DNA from: Microbacterium sp. MAH-37
GTDB lineage: Bacteria > Actinomycetota > Actinomycetes > Actinomycetales > Microbacteriaceae
Assembly (NCBI RefSeq): GCF_009758255.1
Contig: NZ_WSEN01000002.1
Coordinates: 62,001-126,000, forward strand
Direction: 5' to 3'
DNA length: 64,000 bases
The notes below the pieces were generated by a model. The model did not search any database. It had not been told where the DNA came from and was given only the letters and a program-made list of their open reading frames with translations. Positions 35,293 through 44,100 of the stretch are shown one piece after another. Positions within the stretch are counted from its first letter, which is position 1, and every line of letters begins with the position of its first letter. Both the position numbers and the translations under genes were made by a program.

Positions 35293-36486
35293 ATGCACTC
35301 TTCCGTCCCCGGCACCCTGCCGCGCCCTCCTCGGGTCGCGCCGCCGCCGCGTCCGCCGCTGGACCGCGACCGCGAATGCGTGATCTCCGGTGTCAGCGCA
35401 GGGCTGGCGCGCCATCTCGGCGCGCCGGTGTGGGCGGTCAGGGCGCTGTTCGTCGTGTTGGGGCTGCTCGGTGGCGTCGGCATCCTGCTGTACGCGTGGT
35501 GCTGGGCGCTGATGCCGTGGCAGGCGGGCGAGAGCGCGCCGTCCCGCCAGGTGCCGATCGCCTGGGTGCTGCTCGCCCTCGCCGGCGCTGCGCTGTTCCT
35601 CATCGTGGTGGACGGCGGGTATCCCTGGGTGTACGGGGCGGTCGTCGGCGGCAACCCGCTCACGGTGCTCGCCCTGCCGGCGTGCCTCGTGCTCGCATCG
35701 GTCGCCGGCATCTGGTCGGCGCTGGTCGATCAGGCCGACCCAGCCCGCGGGCCGCGGCACTCGGTCATCATCCGCACGATCGCCGTGGCGATGATGCTGA
35801 TCCTCTTCCTCACGCTGTCGCTGCGCGGTGTGGCGTCGCTGGTGCTGCTGCTCCCGCTGCTCGCGATCGCCGTGGTGCTGTCGTCCACGCTGTACCGCCG
35901 CTGGCGCGAGCTCTCCGGTGAGCGCATCCGGCGTATCCGCGAAGAGCAGCGCAGCGAGATGGCTGCGCACCTGCACGACTCCGTGCTGCAGACGCTCGCG
36001 CTGATCCAGAACCGCGCCGGCCCCTCGAGCGAGGCGGCCCGGCTCGCCAGAGCTCAGGAGCGCGAGCTGCGCGCCTGGCTGTACGACGGCGACTCGCCCG
36101 CCGACAGCGACCTTCCCACCGACCTGCGCGACTACGCCGGAGCGCTCGAACTCGACTATCCGGTGCGCATCGACGTCGTCTCCGCCGGGCTCTCGGCGGA
36201 GCGGGCCAGCGGCGAGGTCGCCGCAGCCGCGCGCGAGGCCATGCTGAACGCAGCCCGGCACGCAGGCGGCGAGGTGTCGGTGTACATCGAGGGCTCGGCG
36301 GCGGGCGTCGACGTGTTCATCCGCGACCGCGGGGCGGGATTCGACCTCGACGGCGTGCCGAGCGACCGGCTCGGCGTACGCGAATCGATCATCGGCCGGA
36401 TGCGGCGCGCGGGCGGCAGCGCCACGGTGCGCAGCAGCGGACAGGGGACCGAAGTGCACCTGACGTTCACCGGAGTGCAGTCGTGA
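35293..36486 (+). CDS. sensor histidine kinase with N-terminal PspC domain
   Basis: The product is 397 residues. The PspC domain (about 25-90: CVISGVSAGLARHLGAPVWAVRALFVVLGLLGG) is followed by four to five more helices to about 215, a HisKA_3 dimerisation helix with the phospho-accepting His in MAAHLHDSVLQTLALI, and a HATPase (AAREAMLNAARHAGG N-box; DRGAGFDL G-box). It resembles the LiaS/NarL-type kinases whose PspC senses membrane stress. The start at 35293 (MHSS) is preferred over the TTG at 35281. The response regulator follows after a structured 118-base gap. Confidence 0.88.
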   Translation: MHSSVPGTLPRPPRVAPPPRPPLDRDRECVISGVSAGLARHLGAPVWAVRALFVVLGLLGGVGILLYAWCWALMPWQAGESAPSRQVPIAWVLLALAGAALFLIVVDGGYPWVYGAVVGGNPLTVLALPACLVLASVAGIWSALVDQADPARGPRHSVIIRTIAVAMMLILFLTLSLRGVASLVLLLPLLAIAVVLSSTLYRRWRELSGERIRRIREEQRSEMAAHLHDSVLQTLALIQNRAGPSSEAARLARAQERELRAWLYDGDSPADSDLPTDLRDYAGALELDYPVRIDVVSAGLSAERASGEVAAAAREAMLNAARHAGGEVSVYIEGSAAGVDVFIRDRGAGFDLDGVPSDRLGVRESIIGRMRRAGGSATVRSSGQGTEVHLTFTGVQS

Positions 36487-36501
36487 CCGGCCTGTCCCTG
36501 T

Positions 36502-36582
36502 ACGGATGCAGGCCGAATGTCCGTCTGCAGACGGACACGCCGGGGGATCTGCCTGCAGGTGTGCGTTCCTGCCTGCATCCGT
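36502..36582. promoter_or_regulatory. nested inverted repeats between the kinase and regulator genes
   Basis: ACGGATGCAGGC (36502-36513) and GCCTGCATCCGT (36571-36582) are perfect inverses. They enclose an 18-base perfect palindrome GTCCGTCTGCAGACGGAC (36519-36536) and a further GCCTGCAGG. The start of the regulator lies 23 bases downstream, so the element could be an operator, attenuator or mRNA processing site. Confidence 0.55.
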
Positions 36583-36604
36583 GCCGCGAGAACGGAGAGG
36601 CAGC

Positions 36605-37261
36605 GTGACTGGCATCCGGGTCGTGATCGTCGACGACCACTCGATCTTCCGCTCCGGGCTGCGTGCCGATCTGGACGCGTCCGTCGACGTCGTCGGCGAC
36701 GCCGCCGACGTGCCGTCGGCGATCGTCGTGATCCGCGAGAAGGTGCCCGACGTGGTGCTGCTGGACGTGCATCTGCCGGGCGGCCCCGGCGACGACGCGT
36801 CCGGTGGAGAGTCGGTGATCCGCGGCTGCGCCGGGGTGCCGACGAGGTTCCTCGCGCTGAGCGTGTCGGATGCCGCGGAGGACGTCGTGCGCGTCATCCG
36901 CGCGGGCGCACGTGGTTACATCACCAAGGGGTCATCCGGAGCCGAAGTGAGCAGCGCCGTGCACGCCGTGGCTGACGGGGATGCGGTGTTCTCGCCGCGC
37001 CTGGCCGGTTTCGTGCTCGACGCGTTCGGTGCGGTCGCGGGTGAGACCGCGACGGTGGACGACGAACTCGACCGGCTGTCCGCGCGCGAGCAGGAGGTCA
37101 TGCGACTGATCGCCCGCGGCTACGCGTACAAGGAAGTGGCGTCCGAGCTGTTCATCTCGATCAAGACCGTCGAGACCCACGTGTCGGCCGTGCTGCGCAA
37201 GCTTCAACTGTCATCGCGGCACGAACTGACCGCGTGGGCCACGGAGCGACGACTGCTCTGA
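36605..37261 (+). CDS. NarL/FixJ-family response regulator
   Basis: The product is 218 residues. The receiver domain has VVIVDDHSIFRSGLRADL, the phospho-Asp in VVLLDVHLPGG, Ser/Thr in FLALSVSD and Lys in GYITKGSSG. The LuxR helix-turn-helix is LSAREQEVMRLIARGYAYKEV and SIKTVETHVSAVLRKL. The GTG at 36605 is used because upstream in-frame ATGs would run through the inverted-repeat region. It is the partner of the PspC kinase and probably controls the PspC genes and itself. Confidence 0.9.
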   Translation: MTGIRVVIVDDHSIFRSGLRADLDASVDVVGDAADVPSAIVVIREKVPDVVLLDVHLPGGPGDDASGGESVIRGCAGVPTRFLALSVSDAAEDVVRVIRAGARGYITKGSSGAEVSSAVHAVADGDAVFSPRLAGFVLDAFGAVAGETATVDDELDRLSAREQEVMRLIARGYAYKEVASELFISIKTVETHVSAVLRKLQLSSRHELTAWATERRLL

Positions 37262-37265
37262 CCGA

Positions 37266-37673
37266 TCAGGCCGCCAGCCACAGTCCCTTCTGGTCGGTCG
37301 CGACCATCAGTCCGGCGGCGACGGTCTCGTCGTCGCCGATACGGGCTCCACGGGCGATGCGCGCCCCCGCTCCGACCTCGGTGCGGACGCCGATGTGTGC
37401 GCCGTCGCCGATCACAGCGCCTTCTCCGACGTGCGCGTGCGCGTCGATGTAGGCGTTCTCGCCGATCACGGCATCAGGCTCGATCCAGGCGCCGCGCGAG
37501 ACGTGCGCGCCGGCTCCGACCCGCGCGCGCGGTTCGATATAGGCGCCGGACTCGATCAGAGCCTTCGGGTGCACCTTCGCGCCGTGCGCGACGAGGCCCC
37601 GGCCGTTGGCGTGCTTGCGGTACCGCAGCGTGGCGCCCTGGTCGTCCTCGATATCGATGTAGTTCTTGCCCAC
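37266..37673 (-). CDS. left-handed beta-helix (hexapeptide repeat) protein
   Basis: The product is 135 residues, made mostly of hexapeptide turns: HPKALIESGAYIEPRARVGAGAHVSRGAW and so on (repeats of [IV]-x-[GAN]), as in acyltransferases and gamma-class carbonic anhydrases. The GKNYIDIEDDQG start carries a GGGAGGAATC ribosome binding site before GTG 37673. No metal-binding His triad for carbonic anhydrase is obvious, so acyl transfer or a scaffold role is equally open. TATATC (37699-37704, minus) may be its -10. Two copies of CGGATATA (37697, 37724) sit in its promoter. Confidence 0.75.
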   Translation of the reverse strand: MGKNYIDIEDDQGATLRYRKHANGRGLVAHGAKVHPKALIESGAYIEPRARVGAGAHVSRGAWIEPDAVIGENAYIDAHAHVGEGAVIGDGAHIGVRTEVGAGARIARGARIGDDETVAAGLMVATDQKGLWLAA

Positions 37674-37740
37674 GATTCCTCCCGTCCGGACACTGCCGGA
37701 TATAGCAACAACCGTGGGAGTGGCGGATATATTCCCGCGT

Positions 37741-38514
37741 TCACCTCTGGCAGCGAGGGCACCAGAAGGTGACGCGTTCCGTGGTGGGATCCGCGCCCTG
37801 GGAGCCGGTGAGGATCGACGTTCCGCACCGTCGGCAGGGGCGTCCGGCACGGCCGTACACCCAGGTGTCCTGCCCGCGCCGCGCGACGCCGGTGAAGGTG
37901 CGCACAGGGCGGTCGCGGTTCATACGGATCGTCCGCGCGCCGAGGTCGAGCAGAGCCGCGGCGTCGACGTCGGCTGCGGGTGTCTCGGGCAGGATTCCGC
38001 GCAGGAACAGCAGTTCTGCGGCGTACTCGTTGCCGAAGCCGGCGACGTTGCGCTGATCGAGCAGGGCGACGTGGATGCTGCGCGCGTCGGCGTGTACCCG
38101 AAGGGCGGCTTCGGCCGGATCCCAGTGGTCCGAGAGCGGATCGGGGCCGAGATGACCGACCAGCTGCTGCTCGTCGCGTGTGGGCACGACGTCGATGTCA
38201 TGGATGTCGACGCCCACCGCCTCGGCGGCCGCGGTTCCCACGATCGCACGCACCTTGAAGGCGGGATGCCGCCATCTCTCGCCCGGCCGGTAGACGAACC
38301 AGGAGCCGTCCATGCGCAGATGGGAATGAACGGTCAGGTCGCCGATGCGCATCAGGATGTGCTTGCCGCGCGGAACGACCTCGTGCACGGTTCGGCCGGT
38401 CAGATCGACGGTCGCGGCCTGCGGCACCCGCAGCTCGAACCGGGTGATCAGTTGCCCGTGCAGTGCGGTGTCCAGGCGGTGCGCCGCCTGGTAGACGGTG
38501 TCACCCTCGGGCAT
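37741..38514 (-). CDS. nei: endonuclease VIII-type DNA glycosylase (Fpg/Nei family)
   Basis: The product is 257 residues. After initiator Met removal, Pro-Glu (PEGDTVYQAAHRL) supplies the catalytic N-terminal amine and Glu. The H2TH segment RNVAGFGNEYAAELLFL and a C-terminal zinc finger (CRRCGTSI, then WCPRC) complete the family. It excises oxidised pyrimidines and nicks abasic sites. The ATG overlaps 14 bases with the EI24 gene. In mycobacteria nei2 neighbours lhr; here lhr is only about 2.7 kb away, across EI24, tyrS and HIT genes. Confidence 0.9.
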   Translation of the reverse strand: MPEGDTVYQAAHRLDTALHGQLITRFELRVPQAATVDLTGRTVHEVVPRGKHILMRIGDLTVHSHLRMDGSWFVYRPGERWRHPAFKVRAIVGTAAAEAVGVDIHDIDVVPTRDEQQLVGHLGPDPLSDHWDPAEAALRVHADARSIHVALLDQRNVAGFGNEYAAELLFLRGILPETPAADVDAAALLDLGARTIRMNRDRPVRTFTGVARRGQDTWVYGRAGRPCRRCGTSILTGSQGADPTTERVTFWCPRCQR

Positions 38515-39250
38515 CCGCCGGCTGCCGTTCTGTGAGCGCCCGCGCGAGCATGGTGGAGCCGGCCACGGCAGCGGGCATGGTGATGATCGCGCCGAGCGGG
38601 ATCATGAAGCACAGCTGCGTCGCGACGCCGAAGCCGAGCACGCGGGCGCGCCCGGAGCCCAACAGCCGCGATCGTGTCTCGGAGTCGAGCCCGCGGGCGT
38701 CGAATGCGCGGCCGGTGAGCTCGCGGGCGAGCAGACGACCCGACAGCACGACGCCGGCGACGGAGGCGATGACACCGCCGACCACCGGGATGAACCCGAT
38801 CGCGAGCGTCAACAGGGCGACGAGGATGCCGAGCACGACCAGCCGCAGCCCCTCGCCGACGGTGGCCCAGAACCCGGTCTCGCCGGTGGGCTCCTCACCG
38901 CCGAGCGAGCGCTCCACGCCGCGCCAGATGCGCTGATAGAACGGGTCGCCGATCGTGAGTGCGAGGGCGGTGAACACGAGTCCGGCGAGGATCGCCGCGG
39001 CGATGAACAGCACGATGCCGAGAGCAGCGCGCAGGGCGATCTGCCATCCGTCCTCCCACCCGTCGGCGAACGGCGTCATCCACGCGGTGATGCCGCCGAG
39101 GGAGAGGCCGAACGGGATGAGCGCGGCGGCGAGCACGATGAACGCCAGGACCGCCGGAATGAGGCCCAGTGCCAGCAGCTTCGGATGCGTGCGCCACATG
39201 CCGAAGCCACGTAGCAGTGTGCCGAACCCGGCGGCGAACTCGCGGATCAT
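38501..39250 (-). CDS. EI24-domain membrane protein (CysZ-like)
   Basis: The product is 249 residues and about four to five helices. FAAGFGTLLRGFGMWRTHPKLLALGLIPAVLAF at the N-terminus, LTIGDPFYQRIW and GFIPVVGGVIASVAGVVLSGRLLARELTGRAFDARGL are hallmarks of EI24/CysZ proteins, some of which import sulfate. Whether this one does cannot be read. It overlaps nei by 14 bases and is 32 bases after the tyrS stop. Confidence 0.85.
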   Translation of the reverse strand: MIREFAAGFGTLLRGFGMWRTHPKLLALGLIPAVLAFIVLAAALIPFGLSLGGITAWMTPFADGWEDGWQIALRAALGIVLFIAAAILAGLVFTALALTIGDPFYQRIWRGVERSLGGEEPTGETGFWATVGEGLRLVVLGILVALLTLAIGFIPVVGGVIASVAGVVLSGRLLARELTGRAFDARGLDSETRSRLLGSGRARVLGFGVATQLCFMIPLGAIITMPAAVAGSTMLARALTERQPADARG

Positions 39251-39281
39251 GTCACCAGCGTATGCGGCGCCGCCCAGCGCG

Positions 39282-40487
39282 TCATGGACGCACGTCGAGG
39301 CGCGTCCAGGTCCGCCGGCCGGTGCGCAGGATGCTGCCGTCCTCGACGGTCAGCACCAGATCCGGGTCCGAGACGACGACGCCGTCGAGCCGTGCGGCGC
39401 CCTGCGCGAGCAGACGACGGCGGGCGGAGCCGCTCAGCTCGGGCCGGACCAGTTCGAGCAGCCCTCGCACCGTGATCACCGGAGAGCTCAGCTGCACAGC
39501 ATCCGTCCTCTCCGGCGCCGCGCCCTGCGAGAAGACGCGCAGGAACGACTCCCGTTCTCGCGCGGCGACGTCCGTACCGTGGTACCGGACGACGATCGCC
39601 TCCGCCATCGCGAGTTTGGCGTCGCGTGCGGCGTGGCCGCCCTGGGCGGCAGCCGACGAGATGCGGCCGACCTCGTCGTCGTCGAGGGTCGTGTACGCGC
39701 CCGCCCACACGCCGGTGAGGTCGTCGGGCAGACTCATCGCCCTGCCGAACTTATCCGTGGCGGTGTCGGTCAGCGCGACGTAGTTGCCGAGCGACTTCGA
39801 CTGCTTCGGCCCGCCGTCCAGGCCCGGCGTGATCACCGTGGTGATCAGCGACTGCGGTCGCGCGCCGAGGCGCTGCTGGTACTGCCGGCCCATCATCTCG
39901 TTGAACAGCTGGTCCGACCCGACGATCGTGAGGTCGCTGTCCATGGCGAAGCTGTCGTAGCCCTGCAGCACCGGGTAGGTCAGCTCGTGCAGGGCGATCT
40001 CACGACCCTGCGCGAGACGTTCACGGAACATGTCGCGCGCCATCAGCTGCGCGTGCGTCGTCATGCTGAACAGACTCAGCAGCTCGGCCACCGGCATCCG
40101 GTCGAACCACTCCGAGTTGCGTCGCACCTCGAAGACCTCCGGCGAGGTGTCCAGCACCAGCGAGACCTGCGCGAGGAACGCGCGGGCGTTCTCCTCGATC
40201 TGCTCATCGGAGAGCACCGGACGCGTCTCGCTCTTGCCGGTCGGATCGCCGACGCGGGTGGTGAGGTCTCCCAGCAGGAAAACCACGCGATGTCCGTGCT
40301 CCTGTAGGTGCCGCATCAGCCAGAGATTCACCGCGTGGCCCAGGTGCAGGTCGGGGGCGGTGAGGTCGACGCCGTACTTGATCCGCAGCTGCGCGCCGCT
40401 GTCGAGTCTGTCGCGAAGGGCGTCCTCATCGACGATCGTGTCGATCGTGCGCCGCATCGGCCGCAGGATGTCGTCTGCTCCGGTCAT
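39282..40487 (-). CDS. tyrS: tyrosyl-tRNA synthetase (TyrZ-like form)
   Basis: This 401-residue class I synthetase has a HIGH-type motif in PDLHLGHAVNLW and a KMSKS-type loop in GGPKQSKSLGNYVAL (Met replaced, KQSKS). FLLGDLTTRVGDPTGKSETRP, MQGYDS-like LQGYDSFAM and GSDQLFNEMMGRQYQ match the TyrZ branch. The C-terminal S4-like segment (RRRLLAQGAARLDGVVV) binds tRNA. The start is ATG 40487; a hairpin CCTCTC/GAGAGG near it could hide the ribosome binding site. The 5' region encodes an 18-residue peptide with two Tyr codons and alternative stems, which suggests attenuation by Tyr-tRNA supply. Confidence 0.9.
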   Translation of the reverse strand: MTGADDILRPMRRTIDTIVDEDALRDRLDSGAQLRIKYGVDLTAPDLHLGHAVNLWLMRHLQEHGHRVVFLLGDLTTRVGDPTGKSETRPVLSDEQIEENARAFLAQVSLVLDTSPEVFEVRRNSEWFDRMPVAELLSLFSMTTHAQLMARDMFRERLAQGREIALHELTYPVLQGYDSFAMDSDLTIVGSDQLFNEMMGRQYQQRLGARPQSLITTVITPGLDGGPKQSKSLGNYVALTDTATDKFGRAMSLPDDLTGVWAGAYTTLDDDEVGRISSAAAQGGHAARDAKLAMAEAIVVRYHGTDVAARERESFLRVFSQGAAPERTDAVQLSSPVITVRGLLELVRPELSGSARRRLLAQGAARLDGVVVSDPDLVLTVEDGSILRTGRRTWTRLDVRP

Positions 40488-40520
40488 GGTGGTCCTCTCG
40501 TCAGGTGGAGAGGATGGCCG

Positions 40521-40628
40521 GGCCAGAGCCTCCCGCGGATACGCGAAAGGCAAGGACGGATGTCCTTGCCTCGAGCTCTGGCCAGTGTGTGATGGGCGCT
40601 ACAGACCGCCGGCTCTGGCCAGAGCCGG
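40521..40628 (-). promoter_or_regulatory. alternative stem-loops of the tyrS leader
   Basis: Segment A is a 20-base perfect palindrome (40609-40628). GCTCTGGCC (40575-40583) can pair either with part of A or with GGCCAGAGC (40521-40529). Between the last two lies a perfect hairpin GGCAAGGAC-GGAT-GTCCTTGCC (40549-40570), followed on the minus strand by TTTC, a weak terminator-like tail. The T-box consensus is absent. Confidence 0.6.
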
Positions 40629-40655
40629 GCGATACGAATACAGACGCGCCGTCAT
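40599..40655 (-). CDS. leader peptide with two Tyr codons upstream of tyrS
   Basis: The product MTARLYSYRPALARAGGL is 18 residues, with TAT-TCG-TAT at codons 6-8. TACGGT (40663-40668, minus) lies seven bases before the ATG, the spacing of leaderless starts in this window. A 20-base palindrome (40609-40628) begins two codons after the second Tyr codon. It has no independent function; stalling at Tyr codons is the predicted signal. Confidence 0.65.
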   Translation of the reverse strand: MTARLYSYRPALARAGGL

Positions 40656-40700
40656 GTCGAGCACCGTATCACGACGGATACCGGGCCATACGATGGCGGG

Positions 40701-41165
40701 GTGTGGTGGTCCGAGGCGGAGCAGGCGGCGCTGGCCGATCCGTCGACCTGCGGGATGTGCGCCGACGCGCACCTCGAGGAGAACCCGCACAGTGTCCTGA
40801 TCGCGTCCACGCCGACGGCGCACATCCGGTTGGCGCGGAACCAGGCGCATCCGGGCTACTGCCTGGTCATCCTGCGTGAGCACGCCACCGATCTGGCCGA
40901 CCTCGACGCCGACGCGCTCACTGCATTCTGGAGCGACGTGCAGCGCGCGGGGCGTGCGATCGGCGCGGTGCTCGATCCGCGCAAGATCGACTATCTGGTG
41001 ATGGGGCACCGGATGCCGCACCTGCACTGCCATCTGCTGCCGCAGCACGGCGACGACGACCCGCTGCGGAACGTCGACATCTCGGACGGGCCGGTGCTGC
41101 TGCCGGATGCGGGGCTGCGCGAGCGGGCGGAGATACTCCGGCGAGCGTGGGCGACTGCCGGCTGA
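40701..41165 (+). CDS. HIT-family hydrolase
   Basis: The product is 154 residues. The HIT triad HLHCHLLP (His-x-His-x-His) marks a nucleotide hydrolase or transferase of the Fhit/HINT group. IRLARNQAHPGYCLVIL and LVMGHRMPHLHCH are typical. The GTG has TACGAT (40689-40694) six bases upstream. Its promoter is divergent from the tyrS leader, so the two share 45 bases. The probable role is hydrolysis of adenylated amines or dinucleoside polyphosphates. Confidence 0.88.
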   Translation: MWWSEAEQAALADPSTCGMCADAHLEENPHSVLIASTPTAHIRLARNQAHPGYCLVILREHATDLADLDADALTAFWSDVQRAGRAIGAVLDPRKIDYLVMGHRMPHLHCHLLPQHGDDDPLRNVDISDGPVLLPDAGLRERAEILRRAWATAG

Positions 41166-41166
41166 G

Positions 41167-44100
41167 TCACACCGCCTTGCGCAGTGCATATCCGCGTGGA
41201 GTGACGACGAAGCCGGCCTCCTGCAGGATGCGGGCGATGGCCGTGCCGTACACGCCCTCGCCGTTGATCTTCTCGATCGTCAGCGTCTCGAGCCGGCGCA
41301 GTCGTGAGGTCGCCGCGAGGTCGGACACAGCAGCGCGCAGGGTCTCCTCGTCATCGGTGAAGGCCAGCACGGTGCGGCCTCCGCGCTCCAGGTAGAGCAC
41401 GAGCGCACCGTCGACGATCACGACAAGCCCGCCTGCCTTGCGACCCGGTCGATGCGACACCTCGTCGATGCGCGGCCAGGGCAGCGCGGCGCCGTACGGA
41501 TTCGCCGGGTCGGTCGCGGCGAGCGTGACAGCGTTGCGGGGCGGGGGATCGGCCAGGCCGGCGAAGGTGCGCAGCCGGTCGACGGTGGTGGATGCGGCGA
41601 ACTGCGCGGCTCCGAGCCGTTCGATCACATAGCCGCGACGGGCGTGCCCGGCCTCCTCGAACCCGGCGAGCACGCGGTACGCCTGGGCGAAGCCGCCGGG
41701 CACGCCCTCGGCCTGAACGGCGCCGCGGGTGACCACACCGTACCGATCGAGCAACAGACCCGCGGTGACGGTCGCGCGGCGAGCGGCATCCGGGTCGGTC
41801 TCGGGAAGCACAGACCAGCGGCCACCGATCGTCGTGGGGCGAGCGCTCGCCGGGCGAGCCAGCGAGACGCCGCGGTAGGTGCGGGTGCGCGGCGCGCGGC
41901 GCGTGGTCTTGTGCGCCTGCGACCCGCCGGCGATCAGCGCGCGCACCGGCGCGAATGTGTCGTTGGTGATGTGCCCCTGCCAGGTCAGGGCCCAGAGCGC
42001 GTCGAGCACCGACCGTTCATTCTCCGCATCTGTCATCGCCTTAAGCGCACCGGCGAACTGGGCGCCGCTGAGGCGCAGAGCGTCGAGCAGCTTCTCCTCG
42101 AGCGATCCGGGTGCAGGAGGCTCCTCCGGGAAGGGGAGCGTGAACGGCGCGAGATCGACCGGATGCAGCGACACCCAGCCGTCCCGGCCGGGCAGTGAGC
42201 CGTGGCCGGCCCAGACCACCTCGCCGGCTGCAGTGAGCTCGTCGAGCAGCGCGGGTGTGTAGTCGCGCACCCGGGTCGGCAGTACCAGCGACTCCCACGC
42301 GCTCGCGGGGATCGGCACGCCGGCGAACTGCTCGACCACCGAGAGCACACCGTCGACGCCCTCGAGTGGGCGGGTCAGGTGCTGCCAATCGGGCAGGAAC
42401 CGAGCGTATGCCTCGGCCGGGACGGGCTCGACCGATCCTCGGATCGCTGCGAGTGACCGCATCCGCAGCCGGCGCAGCACCTCGGCGTCGCACCACTCCT
42501 TCTCGTCGGCGGATGAGCCGCTGTTGGCCGGCAGGAAGTACCCGCTGTTCAGCCGCCCGGCCGATTCGAGCCGCTGCAGGGTGTGCCTGGCGACGGCGCT
42601 GCCGAGCCCGAAGCGGGTCGCGACGGCATCGGTCGTGAACGGTCCGTGGGTGCGTGCGTGCCGCGACACCAGGTCGCCGAGCGGGTCGGCGACCGGCTCG
42701 AGGAACGCCACCGGGATGCCCACCGGAAGCGCGGTGCCCAGGCCGTCGCGCAGGCGCCCGGCATCCTCGATCGCGGCGAACCGGCGGGCGCCCGCGATCG
42801 TCACCTCGATCGCGCGGTGCGCGGAGACGAGGGAGGCCAGGTGGGCGGATGCCTCGGCGTCAGATGCTGCGGCAGAAGGCGTTTCGTCTCGGTCGCTGGC
42901 GCTCTCTCGCGGGGCGGCCGGGGGAGTGGACTCCAGCCGCCGCGCCACCTCGGCGGCATCCATCGGCCCGAGCATCCGCAGCAGGTCGGCGACGCCCTCC
43001 ACACCGCGAGCCCGTCGCGACGGGTCGAGCCGTTGCGCCTCGAGCTCGAACTGGGCGAGCACGTCGGGATCGAGCAGCTCGCGCATCTCGACCGTGCCGA
43101 GCAGCTCTCCGAGGAGCGCAGGGTCCACGGACAGCGCCGCCGCGCGGCGCTCGGCCAGCGGCGAATCGCCCTCGTACATGAACGCACCGACGTAGCCGAA
43201 CAGCAGGTCGCGGGCGTATGGCGAGGGCTGCGCGGGCTCGGTCTCCACCAGCCGCACGCGGCGCTCGGCGATGTCCGTCGCCAGGCGCCGCAGCGAGGGC
43301 AGGTCGTAGACGTCCTGCAGCACTTCGCGCAGGGTCTCGAGGATGACAGGGAAGGTGGGATGCCGTCTCGCCACCTCGAGCAGCTGCGCCGAGCGCTGTC
43401 GCTGCTGCCAGAGCGGGGTGCGCTTGTTCGGATTCATCCGCGGCATGAGCAGCGCACGCGCCGCGCACTCCCGGAATCGCGAGGCGAACAGCGCCGATCC
43501 GCCGACCTCGGCGGTGACGATCTGCTCCAGCTCATCGGCGTCGAAGACGAACAGATCCGCTCCGGGCGGCTCGGCATCCGCATCCGGCACGCGCACGATG
43601 ATGCCGTCGTCGCTCGCGACCGCCGATCCCTCGACGCCAAGGCGCTCGCGCACCGTGGCGCTGATCGCCAGGGCCCACGGTGCATGGACCTTCATGCCGA
43701 AGGGCGAATGCAGGATGATCCGCCAGTCGCCTACCTCGTCGTGACCGCGTTCGACGGTCAGCGTGCGGTCGGTGGGCAGAGTGCCGGTGGCCTCGCGCTG
43801 CTCATTCAGATATCCGAGCAGGTTGTCGCGGGCTCGTTCGTCGAGGCCCGCGTCGATCAGGCGCTGCTGCGCCTTTCCCGGATCGGTGGTGGACACCTCG
43901 CGCGAGAACGCGCCCAGGGCCTCGCCGAGCTCGAAGGGGCGGCCGATGCCGTCGCCGTGCCAGAACGGCACCTTGCCCGGCTGCCCGAACGCGGGGATGA
44001 CGTTGACCCGGTCGTGTGTGATCTCGGCGATCCGCCAGCTGGTCGTGCCGAGCGTGAACACGTCGCCCACGCGGGACTCGTAGACCATCTCCTCGTCCAG

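Noticed and set aside
40488..40700. T-box riboswitch upstream of tyrS
   Set aside because: The conserved T-box sequence near the antiterminator and the specifier-loop layout are missing; the leader peptide explains the region better.
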